Shown here in pieces: positions 51,666-59,436 of a DNA stretch of 64,000 nt. The DNA lies in assembly GCF_019669925.1 (NCBI RefSeq), contig NZ_AP019779.1, positions 2,287,001 to 2,351,000 on the forward strand, written 5' to 3'. A model generated the notes under the pieces. The model worked only from the letters and a program-made list of their open reading frames with translations, was not told where the DNA came from and made no database searches. Numbering within the stretch: position 1 is the stretch's first letter; each line of letters opens with the position of its first letter. The position numbers were made by a program, and so were the translations under genes. The DNA comes from Methanobrevibacter arboriphilus. Its GTDB lineage: Archaea > Methanobacteriota > Methanobacteria > Methanobacteriales > Methanobacteriaceae.

Positions 51666-52204
51666 AATAATTAAATTGTATTTATAAAAGATCCTTTTAA
51701 ATAGTTTTTAAATAGCTTTGCATAAAAATATTATTGCATATTATTACATATCGATTTTTTTAATGTTCTAAATATATTTTTATTTAATGTTTATATTTTT
51801 ATTTATGATTATTTAAATTTTTTATTAATCTATTTTTAATTAAACATTAAAATAATAATGAAATATAATAAATTATTTGATTTAAATCATAAATAAGATA
51901 TGAAATTATATTCATAATGAAATTTATTTTTAATAATTATAAAAATTTTTTATCTTTATAAAATTAAGAAATCTTTGATTTTTTAATAATATGAAAATAA
52001 TCAATATAATTAATAAAATAATATAAAAAATAGTAAAAATAAAAAACACTATAATTACCATAAATAACATAAAAGCAACATAGAAATAGTATAAAAGTAA
52101 TATAAAATTAATATAAAATTTTAATGATAAGCTTAATAATAAATTTAATAAGGAATTAATGATAAATTTAATAGTGTATTAATAAAAAAATTATTGGAGA
52201 AATA
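51666..52204. other. Divergent gene-free region between adhesin and TPR gene
   Basis: About 540 bases, holding an inverted copy of the dispersed hairpin repeat (51931-51990) and imprecise ATAAAAGTAATATAAAATT repeats near 52060-52130. Nothing coding is seen. Confidence 0.5.
51931..51990 (-). repeat. Dispersed hairpin repeat, copy D (inverted)
   Basis: Read on the minus strand it is AAATCAAAGATTTCTTAATT followed by TTATAAAGATAAAAAATTTTTATAA, the same order as the other copies with few changes. It extends the match leftwards (ATTATTAAAAAATC). Confidence 0.7.
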
Positions 52205-52615
52205 ATGAATTTAAATAATGATCTAACAAAAGAAAAACTTTTGAAAAAACTTAACTATTGGTATGAAAATGCTCGTTTTGAAAAGGTAATAGATAAAGTA
52301 TTAGAAATTCCTAAAGAAGATAGGGATTATGAAACAACTTCTTACTTAATAAGAGCATATAATAGTGTTAACAAATTCCAATCAGCTATTAGAGAACTTA
52401 ATTTAATTAAAGATAAAGGTGAATCTGATCCTTTTTGGCACTTTAGATTAGGTTATGCTTATTTGAATATTGAAAATTTTGATGATGCTTTAAAAGAGTT
52501 TGAAACTGCTCATAAACTAGATGAAAATAATGAAACTATAAAAAATCATTTTGAAGCTCTTAAAATTAACCTATTTCTTGGTAAAAATTTCTTAGAAGAT
52601 GAAAAGAATACTTAA
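52205..52615 (+). CDS. Small TPR-repeat protein
   Basis: 136 residues with two to three tetratricopeptide-like helical pairs: LNYWYENARFEKVIDKVLEI, SYLIRAYNSVNKFQSAIREL and the most typical one, PFWHFRLGYAYLNIENFDDA LKEF then AHKLD. TPR proteins hold other proteins; no enzyme motif is present. GGAGAAATA precedes the ATG. The next gene, of possible DUF2262 type, follows on the same strand 138 bases later and may be its partner. Confidence 0.82.
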   Translation: MNLNNDLTKEKLLKKLNYWYENARFEKVIDKVLEIPKEDRDYETTSYLIRAYNSVNKFQSAIRELNLIKDKGESDPFWHFRLGYAYLNIENFDDALKEFETAHKLDENNETIKNHFEALKINLFLGKNFLEDEKNT

Positions 52616-52741
52616 CAAATAAATAGCACACTCATCTGAATTTTTATTATCTAAATTTAACTTATCTGAATTCTTATCATCTGAATTTTAATTATTTGAA
52701 TCTTTATTATCTAAATCTTATTCTTTCATTGATTTATCTTA

Positions 52742-52756
52742 AGAGGTGTTTTTATA
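52742..52756 (+). promoter_or_regulatory. Ribosome binding site and candidate ATA start codon
   Basis: AGAGGTG (52742-52748), five T, then ATA (52754). The frame is open from 52733 and has no ATG, GTG or TTG until GTG 52829, which has no ribosome binding site. Confidence 0.5.
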
Positions 52757-53242
52757 TTAAGAATTGAAGATTTCATTGAAGGTAGTTATTCTTCATTTGA
52801 AGCTGAAATAAATCTATGGAAAAAAGAAGTGGAATTGTTTATTAATACTTCAGGAAATCATCATATTTCAGAAGATCTTTTTGAAGATATAATTAAAATA
52901 ATAAGTTTTGTCGATGAAAATAAAAGTATAATCCAAGAAACTTTATTTAAGGATGATATTTTAGAGTTAGCTGAAAATATTACTAGTTCAGCTACTTTTT
53001 TAGAATGTTCTTCTGATGAGTGTTATATGTTAGATGATGGTTCTAAAGTACACTTTCCAATAACAAAGGATGATTTTTTTAATAGTTTATATATTGAATC
53101 ATTAACTATTAATTTCAATAAGGATAACTATTCTTTTATAGAGCTCATTTTATTAAATAATCCTGATTATTTTAATGGTAGCTATTTTATAATAAATATT
53201 GATGAGAATAACAACATTGAATTCATAGGATCGAAAGACTGA
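52754..53242 (+). CDS. Uncharacterised protein, possibly DUF2262-like; probable ATA start
   Basis: 162 residues from ATA 52754, or 137 from GTG 52829. The upstream frame codes for IEDFIEGSYSSFEAEINLW, which reads like real protein, and a good ribosome binding site fits the ATA. The C-terminal part (LYIESLTINFNKDNYSFIEL and DYFNGSYFIINIDENNNIE) resembles DUF2262/DUF2004 proteins, in which a strand is followed by a G-x-S/H-x-I motif and an acidic turn. Some of those act as immunity proteins in bacterial toxin systems; no toxin is near, so the role is open. It is acidic and soluble and lies after the TPR gene. Confidence 0.65.
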   Translation: MLRIEDFIEGSYSSFEAEINLWKKEVELFINTSGNHHISEDLFEDIIKIISFVDENKSIIQETLFKDDILELAENITSSATFLECSSDECYMLDDGSKVHFPITKDDFFNSLYIESLTINFNKDNYSFIELILLNNPDYFNGSYFIINIDENNNIEFIGSKD

Positions 53243-53792
53243 CTATAATATTATAGAGTTATAGATTAAAGAATTTAATTATTTTTATTTAATTAGTTTT
53301 GTTTAAGTAATTTTTGTTAGTTATTCTTTATTTAGTTTCTTTATTTAGTTATTTTTGAAGTATTGATTATTTTTATTATCTTAATAACTATTTATTTTAA
53401 TAATCTTTTTTTTTTAATTACCATTTTAGTAAAATTATCATTTTATTAAATTAATTATCACAAAAAAGACTTTATATAAATAAATATTTAAAATATAAAT
53501 AAAGTATAATAAAATATATTAAATTCAAAATAATATAAGTATTTAATAAATTTAATAAAATTTTAAATTTAATAAAATTAATATAATTATTTAATAAAAA
53601 TTCTTAAAATAAATAATTTCAATATTTTTAATTATCAATGTCTTATATAAAATTTAATATTTATTCAAAAATTAAAGATTTCTTAATTTTATAAAAATAA
53701 GAATTTTTATAATTATTGAAAATTAATAATTATTTAGAATTTTTATAAATAAAAAATTTATTAAATAATTCAATGACTTAAGGAAGATATTT
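53243..53792. other. Gene-free region upstream of NAC-alpha
   Basis: 550 bases, T-rich after the preceding gene, with a copy of the hairpin repeat at 53671-53717, about 75 bases before the NAC gene. No gene is seen. Confidence 0.5.
53671..53717 (+). repeat. Dispersed hairpin repeat, copy C
   Basis: ATTAAAGATTTCTTAATTTT is followed by ATAAAAATAAGAATTTTTATAATTATT. The stem TTATAAAAAT/ATTTTTATAA is intact and the loop is AAGA instead of AAAA. Confidence 0.7.
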
Positions 53793-54143
53793 ATGATACC
53801 TGGAATGAATCCAAAACAAATGAAGCAAATGGAAAGACAAATGAAAAAGATGGGAATGGAAATGAAAGACCTTCCTGATGTTAAAGAAGTTATCATTCGA
53901 TTTGAAGATAAAGAACTTGTTATTCCTGATGCTGAAGTAAATCTTATGAATGTTATGGGTCAAGAAACCTATCAAGTTACTGGTACTGCTGTTGAAGTTG
54001 AAATAGATGCTGAAATTGTTATTCCTGATGAAGACATAGAGATGGTTGCAAATCAAGCTGGGGTAAGTAAAGTAGATGCTGAAGAGGCCCTAATATCTAC
54101 TAATGGCGATTTAGCAGAAGCTATTTTAAAACTAAGTCAATAA
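53793..54143 (+). CDS. nac: Nascent polypeptide-associated complex protein (archaeal NAC)
   Basis: 116 residues. A Met-rich start (MIPGMNPKQMKQMERQMKKM) is followed by the NAC beta-barrel (KEVIIRFEDKELVIPDAEVN, YQVTG). A C-terminal UBA domain (DIEMVANQAGVSKVDAEEAL) ends in AILKLSQ. Archaeal NAC is a homodimer that binds the ribosome near the exit tunnel and shields new chains. Length and layout are normal for the family. AAGGAAGAT lies upstream of the ATG. Confidence 0.95.
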   Translation: MIPGMNPKQMKQMERQMKKMGMEMKDLPDVKEVIIRFEDKELVIPDAEVNLMNVMGQETYQVTGTAVEVEIDAEIVIPDEDIEMVANQAGVSKVDAEEALISTNGDLAEAILKLSQ

Positions 54144-54146
54144 ATT

Positions 54147-54188
54147 TATTAGAAGATTCCTATAAACTATTAGAAGATTCCTATAAAT
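54147..54188. repeat. 21-bp direct repeat, two copies
   Basis: TATTAGAAGATTCCTATAAAC at 54147 is followed at once by the same sequence ending in T. It lies in the 100-base gap between NAC and the phosphoesterase gene. Confidence 0.85.
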
Positions 54189-54245
54189 TTTTTATAAGCT
54201 TCTTACAAACTTCACAAAAATATTTTAGTATAAATAGTGAAAAAT

Positions 54246-55016
54246 ATGCCAGATTCAAATGAAAATTCTTCAAATTCTGAAACTGTAATAGCTCATATAT
54301 CTGATTTGCATGTTAGCAATAATGCATTTGATGATGAGATATTCCTAGAGGTTGTAAATCAGATTAATGACTTATGTCCTGATATGGTGATTGTTACTGG
54401 AGATCTTACTGACCATGGATATTATTCTGAATTTTTAAAAGCTAAAGAATATCTTTCTATGATTCAATTTCCATTGTTTGCTGTTCCTGGAAATCATGAT
54501 GCTCGTAATGTTGGATATGAAATTTTTGAAGAGTTAATTGGGGAACGTAGTTGGGTTTTAACTAAAGATGAAGATTTGACTGTAATTGGTATGGATAGTA
54601 GTGGACCAGATATTGATAGGGGGCATATTGGTAGACCTCAACAATTATGGATGGAAAATGAGTTAAATAAATCTTTGAAGAACTCTAATTTTTCTATTGT
54701 AGCTATGCACCATCATGTAATTCCAGTTCCAAAAACTGGAAGAGAAAGAAATGTTTTATCAGATGCAGGAGATATTTTACAGAGTCTTATAGATCATGAT
54801 GTTAATATGGTTATCTGTGGACATAAGCATGTTCCTCACCTTTGGAGAATGGAAAATACATTATTTGTAAATGCAGGTTCAGTTTCATCTATTAAATTAA
54901 GAGGTAAGGATAAAAACTCTTATAATACTTATCATATTCGCTCTGATCATATCGACGTTATTTTAAACAATATCAATGATGAAAAAATATTTTTAGGAAA
55001 ATTTAATAGAATATAA
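54246..55016 (+). CDS. Metallophosphoesterase (calcineurin-like)
   Basis: 256 residues with the complete phosphoesterase set: HISDLHVSN (D-x-H), VIVTGDLTDHG (GD), VPGNHDARN (GNHD), MHHH and CGHKHVPH. These bind two metal ions. The substrate could be a cyclic nucleotide, a phosphodiester lipid or a protein phosphate; class III cyclic-nucleotide phosphodiesterases have this core, but the sequence does not decide. The ATG at 54246 is chosen over GTG 54237; neither has a good ribosome binding site, and TATA-like TAGTATAAATA just upstream (54227) suggests a very short leader. A palindrome at 55158 ends the unit. Confidence 0.85.
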   Translation: MPDSNENSSNSETVIAHISDLHVSNNAFDDEIFLEVVNQINDLCPDMVIVTGDLTDHGYYSEFLKAKEYLSMIQFPLFAVPGNHDARNVGYEIFEELIGERSWVLTKDEDLTVIGMDSSGPDIDRGHIGRPQQLWMENELNKSLKNSNFSIVAMHHHVIPVPKTGRERNVLSDAGDILQSLIDHDVNMVICGHKHVPHLWRMENTLFVNAGSVSSIKLRGKDKNSYNTYHIRSDHIDVILNNINDEKIFLGKFNRI

Positions 55017-55342
55017 TCTTTTTATAGTTTTTACTTTTTATAATTTTTTATAATTTTTATATTTTAATAAATTCTTTTATAATGTTTCTTTGATTTTATT
55101 TAATTAAATTTATTTAATTTTGATTTTATTTTTTATTTTAATTAATTTAATCAATTTAATTAGTCTTATAAGACTAATTTATTTTGTTTTTTAAGATATT
55201 TAGTAGTAAAATTTAAATATATGTTTAACTATTATATTATTATCGTAAACATTATTGGAAATTATCTCTATTGGAATTTCATTTAATATAATTCATACTT
55301 AATAATAATCAATTTTAATAATAATCGATTTTTGGTGATAAA
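55017..55342. other. Gene-free region with a perfect 22-bp palindrome
   Basis: T-rich sequence after the phosphoesterase gene, the palindrome at 55158-55179, and a TATA-like AAATTTAAATATATG near 55210 as possible promoter of the NYN gene. Confidence 0.5.
55158..55195 (+). terminator. Perfect 11-bp palindrome followed by a U-rich tract
   Basis: AATTAGTCTTA and TAAGACTAATT (55158-55179) are exact complements, followed by TATTTTGTTTTTT. It may terminate the phosphoesterase transcript 140 bases after its stop, or bind a dimeric regulator of the gene downstream. Confidence 0.45.
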
Positions 55343-56386
55343 TTGAAAGTTATCATAGATGCATCTAATGTAGCCCATTTTGGTAAAGGAAATGATTCAA
55401 GTCCTAAGTTAGCTAATATTCTTTCTGCAGTGAAAGCATTAGAAGATAAAGGGTATGATTTTGTTATTATGGCTGATGCTTCTCTTAAACACGAAATTGA
55501 TGATAAAGAAAAGTATGTTCATTTACTTGATGAAGAAGCTATTGAAGAAGTTCCAGCAGGTAACAATGCAGATCATTTTATTCTTGAGTTAGCTGAAGAA
55601 GAAAATGCAAAGATTCTCTCAAATGATCTTTTCAGAGAGTTTAATGATGAATTCAAAGATATACAAAGTAGGAGATTGCCATTTTCCTTTGATGGTGAAA
55701 AAATAACTATTGGAGAATCTAAAAAACCAAAAAAGGATAAAAATATTCTTCAGCATATATGTAATGATATTCTTTTATCTATTGAAAGTAAACGATGGGA
55801 AGTTTATAAAGGAAAGGAAGGAATTGAATTTAGCCCATTAAACATAGCTAAAGAGTCCATAATCCGAATGGATAAGTCTCAGCAAGATGGAGTAGGTAAT
55901 AAAATTGAGGGCTTATTTTCTAAGCTTCCTATGTTTGATAAGGTTATGGATATGGTGGAAGATGTTGAAACATCGGCACCTTATGTTATTTTTGTTTTAG
56001 TTCATCCTAAGGATTATAAGGAAGCTGTTAAGAGTGCAGGTAATATTTCTGTTACTATTGCTGACAGGCTAAGACTCGATAAAAGGCCACTTATTGCTGT
56101 TAGAAATGATCTTTTCATGAAACCAGGTACATTTGAGCTTAATATTCTTTATTCTGATGAAGTTGAAGAGGAAGCTCCTTTTAACGTTGAAATTAAAATT
56201 AATTCTCATGATGAGGTTTTTATAAAGAAAAATTCTCGAAACATAGCAAGTACTGTAGCTGGAAGAATGGGATCTTGGAAATTTCCGTTTGTTGCTGTTA
56301 AACCAGATATTATTTTAGAAAAACCTGGGGAATTTGAGACTTATTTGGATAAAAATGAGAAATATGGGAAAAAGGAAGATAAATAA
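55343..56386 (+). CDS. NYN/PIN-like ribonuclease with a duplicated C-terminal domain
   Basis: 347 residues. Residues 1-125 fit the NYN (Zc3h12a-like) nuclease fold: VIIDASNVA (Asp6, Asn9), VIMADAS (Asp45), NNADHFILELA (Asp77) and ILSNDLF (Asp95) give the acidic metal site. Residues 215-270 and 281-334 are two copies of one domain: DRLRLDKRPLIAVRNDLFMK PGTFEL against GRMGSWKFPFVAVKPDIILE KPGEFE. The first half suggests RNA cleavage, the second an unknown binding module. The start is TTG with GGTGAT before it. The gene with cyclase/GGDEF-like domains follows 141 bases downstream on the same strand. Confidence 0.78.
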   Translation: MKVIIDASNVAHFGKGNDSSPKLANILSAVKALEDKGYDFVIMADASLKHEIDDKEKYVHLLDEEAIEEVPAGNNADHFILELAEEENAKILSNDLFREFNDEFKDIQSRRLPFSFDGEKITIGESKKPKKDKNILQHICNDILLSIESKRWEVYKGKEGIEFSPLNIAKESIIRMDKSQQDGVGNKIEGLFSKLPMFDKVMDMVEDVETSAPYVIFVLVHPKDYKEAVKSAGNISVTIADRLRLDKRPLIAVRNDLFMKPGTFELNILYSDEVEEEAPFNVEIKINSHDEVFIKKNSRNIASTVAGRMGSWKFPFVAVKPDIILEKPGEFETYLDKNEKYGKKEDK

Positions 56387-56527
56387 TTATTAGATATTTA
56401 ATCTAAATATGATAATCTATAAGATTAATAATATATAAGATAAATAATCTATTTTAATAAACTCAATTTAAATTTATACTACTTAAATATTAAGGTATAC
56501 TACTTAAAAATATTAAGGGGGCAATAA

Positions 56528-57733
56528 ATGGCTGATCATGGACTTACTAGATATATATTTAAACTTTTAACTAAGCATGAAATCATTAGTATTGGCACTA
56601 AATATTATCCAACAACTCCCTTAGAAATTGAATATGTTGAAATGTTTAATTTCACTCAAACTATGCTCATGGAGCTTGAAAAAGCAGAAATTACAACTGA
56701 TAGTATTTTTTACAACCTATTGCGTGATGTTGGTGAAGAAAATATTCCTGAAAACCATCATTTTTATGAGTTAAAACCTGCTGAAAATAAAATTGAGGAA
56801 TTTGCTCTTGTAAGTAATATTATAATGGGTAGTGACCGTTATCTTTATGTTGAGCTTTCTAATTCAAGTTTAATTATAAATGAATTTTCTAATATTATAA
56901 TGGAAGAAAAAGGAGAGATTGTAGAGCAAAGTTCTACTGAAATTGTTTCGAAACTTCTTTCTAAAAATGATGCTATTAGAGTAGCTATTAAATTAGTTGG
57001 AATGGGTCTTGATAATGGTATTAATGTTCGTGCTGCTGTTGGAATGACTGGTGCTGCAGCTATAGAACGTTCAATTAATCTTACTAAAGAAGTTGGTGAG
57101 GTTTCAGGTGTTGGTTTTACTAAATTAGGTGGAGAATATGCACTTGTTTTTGATTCTAATTTTTTAAAGTCTTCTGCTACGACTCCAGAACTTCAAAATT
57201 ATCTTTTTATAGATGTAATTGATTCTACTAAGTTTATTAATGATTATGGTAGGGATAAATTAGTTGAATTAATGACTGGTGTTAAAAATTTCATGGAAAT
57301 TGAATGTAATGGAAAAATTGAAGGATATAGAGAAGGTGGAGATGATTTAATTGCTCGATTCCCAAGTAAAGATTTAGCTATTCGAGCAGGTCTTGATACT
57401 GCATGGTATATTCTTAATAATGGTGCTAAGATTAGAGCAGGTATAGGAAAAAGTAGAAGAGAAGCAGGAGAGAGAGCTCAACTTGCCGATGAAGTTCAAA
57501 TATCAAATCCTTTGTCTTTAGTTGTCTTTGATCTTGCTAATGGTCTTTATGCTTATTATATTCCTTCAGAATTTTTTAGAACTGTTATAAATTTACTATT
57601 AAATAAAAGAGCTAAGTTAATTGGAATTTTTATTTTAGTATTCATCCTTGTTTACTTCATGACTATTTTAGGTTATTGGGAATATAGTTTTGTAATAGTC
57701 ATTTTAGCAGCTTTATATGCTTTAGCTTCTTAA
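56528..57733 (+). CDS. Membrane protein with tandem nucleotidyl-cyclase/GGDEF-like domains
   Basis: 401 residues. Residues 1-90 are mainly helical. Residues 221-335 look like a palm domain of the class III cyclase/GGDEF superfamily: LFIDVIDSTKFINDYG (metal Asp229, and Asp232), then GGDDLIARF with GGDD at 270-273, and IRAGIGKSRREAGERAQLAD. Residues 92-208 are a diverged copy: YVELSNSSLIINEF, NDAIRVAIKLV, VRAAVGMTGAAAIERSINLT and YALVFD. The first copy lacks the metal Asp and the GGDD. Two membrane helices (about 363-383 and 385-400) close the protein, leaving the palms in the cytoplasm. It may make or sense a nucleotide messenger. AGGGGGC precedes the ATG. Confidence 0.75.
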   Translation: MADHGLTRYIFKLLTKHEIISIGTKYYPTTPLEIEYVEMFNFTQTMLMELEKAEITTDSIFYNLLRDVGEENIPENHHFYELKPAENKIEEFALVSNIIMGSDRYLYVELSNSSLIINEFSNIIMEEKGEIVEQSSTEIVSKLLSKNDAIRVAIKLVGMGLDNGINVRAAVGMTGAAAIERSINLTKEVGEVSGVGFTKLGGEYALVFDSNFLKSSATTPELQNYLFIDVIDSTKFINDYGRDKLVELMTGVKNFMEIECNGKIEGYREGGDDLIARFPSKDLAIRAGLDTAWYILNNGAKIRAGIGKSRREAGERAQLADEVQISNPLSLVVFDLANGLYAYYIPSEFFRTVINLLLNKRAKLIGIFILVFILVYFMTILGYWEYSFVIVILAALYALAS

Positions 57734-57881
57734 CTAAACTAAAAATTTTATTTATCTATAAAAATAGTATTCTATTTATAAATTTATTATTTTAATTCTA
57801 TTTATAAAATTATTATTTATAAAATTAGTACTCGTTTATAATAGTATGTTGATATTGTAAAAATAGTTTTTAGGTTTTTTA

Positions 57882-58079
57882 TTATAATTCTTCTTCGCTT
57901 CTTCTTTTAGCTTCAAGAAGTAGCTTTGTAACTTCTTTTGACCTAGCTCCTTTGTCTAATCTCCAATTAATTGATGCATTTTCATCTAACCAATTAGCTA
58001 AGTCTTTTGGAAGAGATATATTCATTCTTGACTTTTCTGATAATTTCCAGATTCTGTCAACTTCTTCTTTATTTACCAT
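57882..58079 (-). CDS. Small ribbon-helix-helix-like protein
   Basis: 65 residues. The centre MNISLPKDLANWLDENA has the strand-helix pattern of RHH (CopG/Arc-like) DNA-binding proteins, and the Lys/Arg-rich helix RSKEVTKLLLEAKRRSEEEL follows. An N-terminal extension of about 17 residues precedes the strand. RHH proteins bind palindromic operators as dimers and are common in mobile elements and toxin-antitoxin pairs; no toxin partner is seen. No strong ribosome binding site is found. The region upstream (58.2-58.6 kb) is rich in inverted TG/CA motifs that might be its operators. Confidence 0.65.
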   Translation of the reverse strand: MVNKEEVDRIWKLSEKSRMNISLPKDLANWLDENASINWRLDKGARSKEVTKLLLEAKRRSEEEL

Positions 58080-58229
58080 TATAAATACATTATCTTTTTT
58101 CTATATATATTTTTTTTGGTTTATTTTAGGTTTTATTCTTTTATTTATATTTTTATATATTTGTGTATATTTTTATATTTTTATATATAATTCATATATA
58201 AATTTTTATTTATCTATATAAATAATTTT

Positions 58230-58473
58230 ATGTGTATGTGTGTATGTAATCATTTATTTACCAATTATTTTTATTAAAATAGATATCTTTAAAAATCTTA
58301 TTAGTTACAGTCTTTTTATCATTTATATTAATTATAAAGATTTTAATTTTAATTTACTATTTTTAAATACTTTTATTAGGTTTTTATATCATATTTAGAA
58401 TTTTTATTTGAAAATCAAATTATTTAAATTTAAAATTTTATTTTTGTACATTTGTGTACACACATACACACAT
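58230..58473. repeat. Long-range inverted TG/CA repeat
   Basis: ATGTGTATGTGTGTATGTA at 58230 is the approximate reverse complement of TGTACACACATACACACAT at 58455. The second arm is preceded by TGTACATTTG TGTACA, two copies of the self-complementary TGTACA. Confidence 0.6.
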
Positions 58474-58524
58474 AATAAATTATATATATGGTTATCAATA
58501 TATGATAAAATTGCATTGTTGATA

Positions 58525-58566
58525 TTAAGTAACATGTTCTTTTATAAAACAACATGTTGCTTAATG
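58525..58566. repeat. 15-bp inverted repeat
   Basis: ATTAAGTAACATGTT (58525-58539) and AACATGTTGCTTAAT (58552-58566) are complementary with one mismatch. The 12-base centre CTTTTATAAAAC is itself nearly palindromic. Confidence 0.8.
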
Positions 58567-59033
58567 TTTCTTTAAATAGAATCATCAATTTTGTAGTAAA
58601 ATTGTCTGTGATTCATTATTGAATCTTATAATTATGGTTTCTTATAATTATGGCTATATGATTATATTTGTTACTATAATTATGATTATATCTATGACTT
58701 TTTACTCAAATTTATAGACTGAAATAAAAATGGACTTATCAAATTACTCATAATTGAAAATAAATATTAATATGAGAGCAAATACAAACAAGTATATTTT
58801 TATTTTAGTTTATTATCTATCAAATGATTAATTCAGTATGTTTAGAAATCAGTAAATAGACAAATCATTAAAAATCATAAAATAAACAAAATAAACAATT
58901 CTTCATTTATTATGAGAAAATCATAAGGGTAATTAAAGATCATACGAATGATTAAGATTGTTTATGAATTAGTTGGCGGATGTTTCAATTTCAAAAATCA
59001 ATTTGCAATTGAAAATAGTATTTAAATCTTTAA

Positions 59034-59052
59034 GGGTGGATTTATATACTTT
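59034..59052 (+). promoter_or_regulatory. Possible promoter of the small membrane protein at 59119
   Basis: GGGTGGATTTATATACTTT includes a TATA-like TTTATATA about 75 bases before the ATG, which would give a leader of roughly 45 bases. Confidence 0.4.
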
Positions 59053-59118
59053 TCAAATTCATTGGTGTGGCTCAATGATTTAAGACTTATATTATACGAC
59101 TTATATAATGGAGGAAGT

Positions 59119-59436
59119 ATGAGTTCTAAAAACAATGATGGGAAGATAGTAATAGCTTTAATAATCTCATTGATAGCATTTGGATTAGGGTCTGGTATTG
59201 GAATTGCTGTTGGTATATCTGGAGATAGTTTTAATTCATCAGATGCTCATGAACCAGTTAATACTACTATTGATGTAACTAACAATATTAGTCAAGATAA
59301 TCCTAATTATAATATGGACGCATATCCTTTTGAGGAAAATAATCTATCTTCTGATTCAAATTCATCAAATTCAGGAGTTTATTACTCTGAAGAGGATTTA
59401 GTAAAAAATAATAGTCATAGTATAACAATAGGTTAA
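59119..59436 (+). CDS. Small single-pass membrane protein
   Basis: 105 residues. One membrane helix with Gly-rich packing face (about 11-34: IVIALIISLIAFGLGSGIGI) is followed by an acidic, Asn/Ser-rich outer part. No family is recognised. The frame opens at GTG 59062, but GGAGGAAGT just before ATG 59119 fixes the start, and the upstream codons do not look coding. It stands between a gene-free stretch and argJ. The topology would place the acidic tail outside. Confidence 0.7.
   Translation: MSSKNNDGKIVIALIISLIAFGLGSGIGIAVGISGDSFNSSDAHEPVNTTIDVTNNISQDNPNYNMDAYPFEENNLSSDSNSSNSGVYYSEEDLVKNNSHSITIG

Larger units (their letters stand above)
58080..59118. other. Gene-free region of 1 kb with inverted repeats
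   Basis: No coding frame with a ribosome binding site is seen. It contains TGTG/CACA-rich arms at 58230-58248 and 58454-58473, TGTACA twice at 58445 and 58455, a 15-bp inverted repeat at 58525-58566, and a promoter-like box before the small membrane protein. Base composition is more mixed than in other gaps. Confidence 0.55.

Noticed and set aside
57952-58221. Plus-strand frame opposite the RHH-like gene
   Set aside because: It turns into a Phe/Ile/Tyr-rich tail from T-rich intergenic DNA and lacks a ribosome binding site; the minus-strand frame has a domain-like pattern.
58080-59118. Replication origin
   Set aside because: No cdc6/orc1 gene is near and no origin-recognition-box pattern is recognised; inverted repeats alone are not enough.
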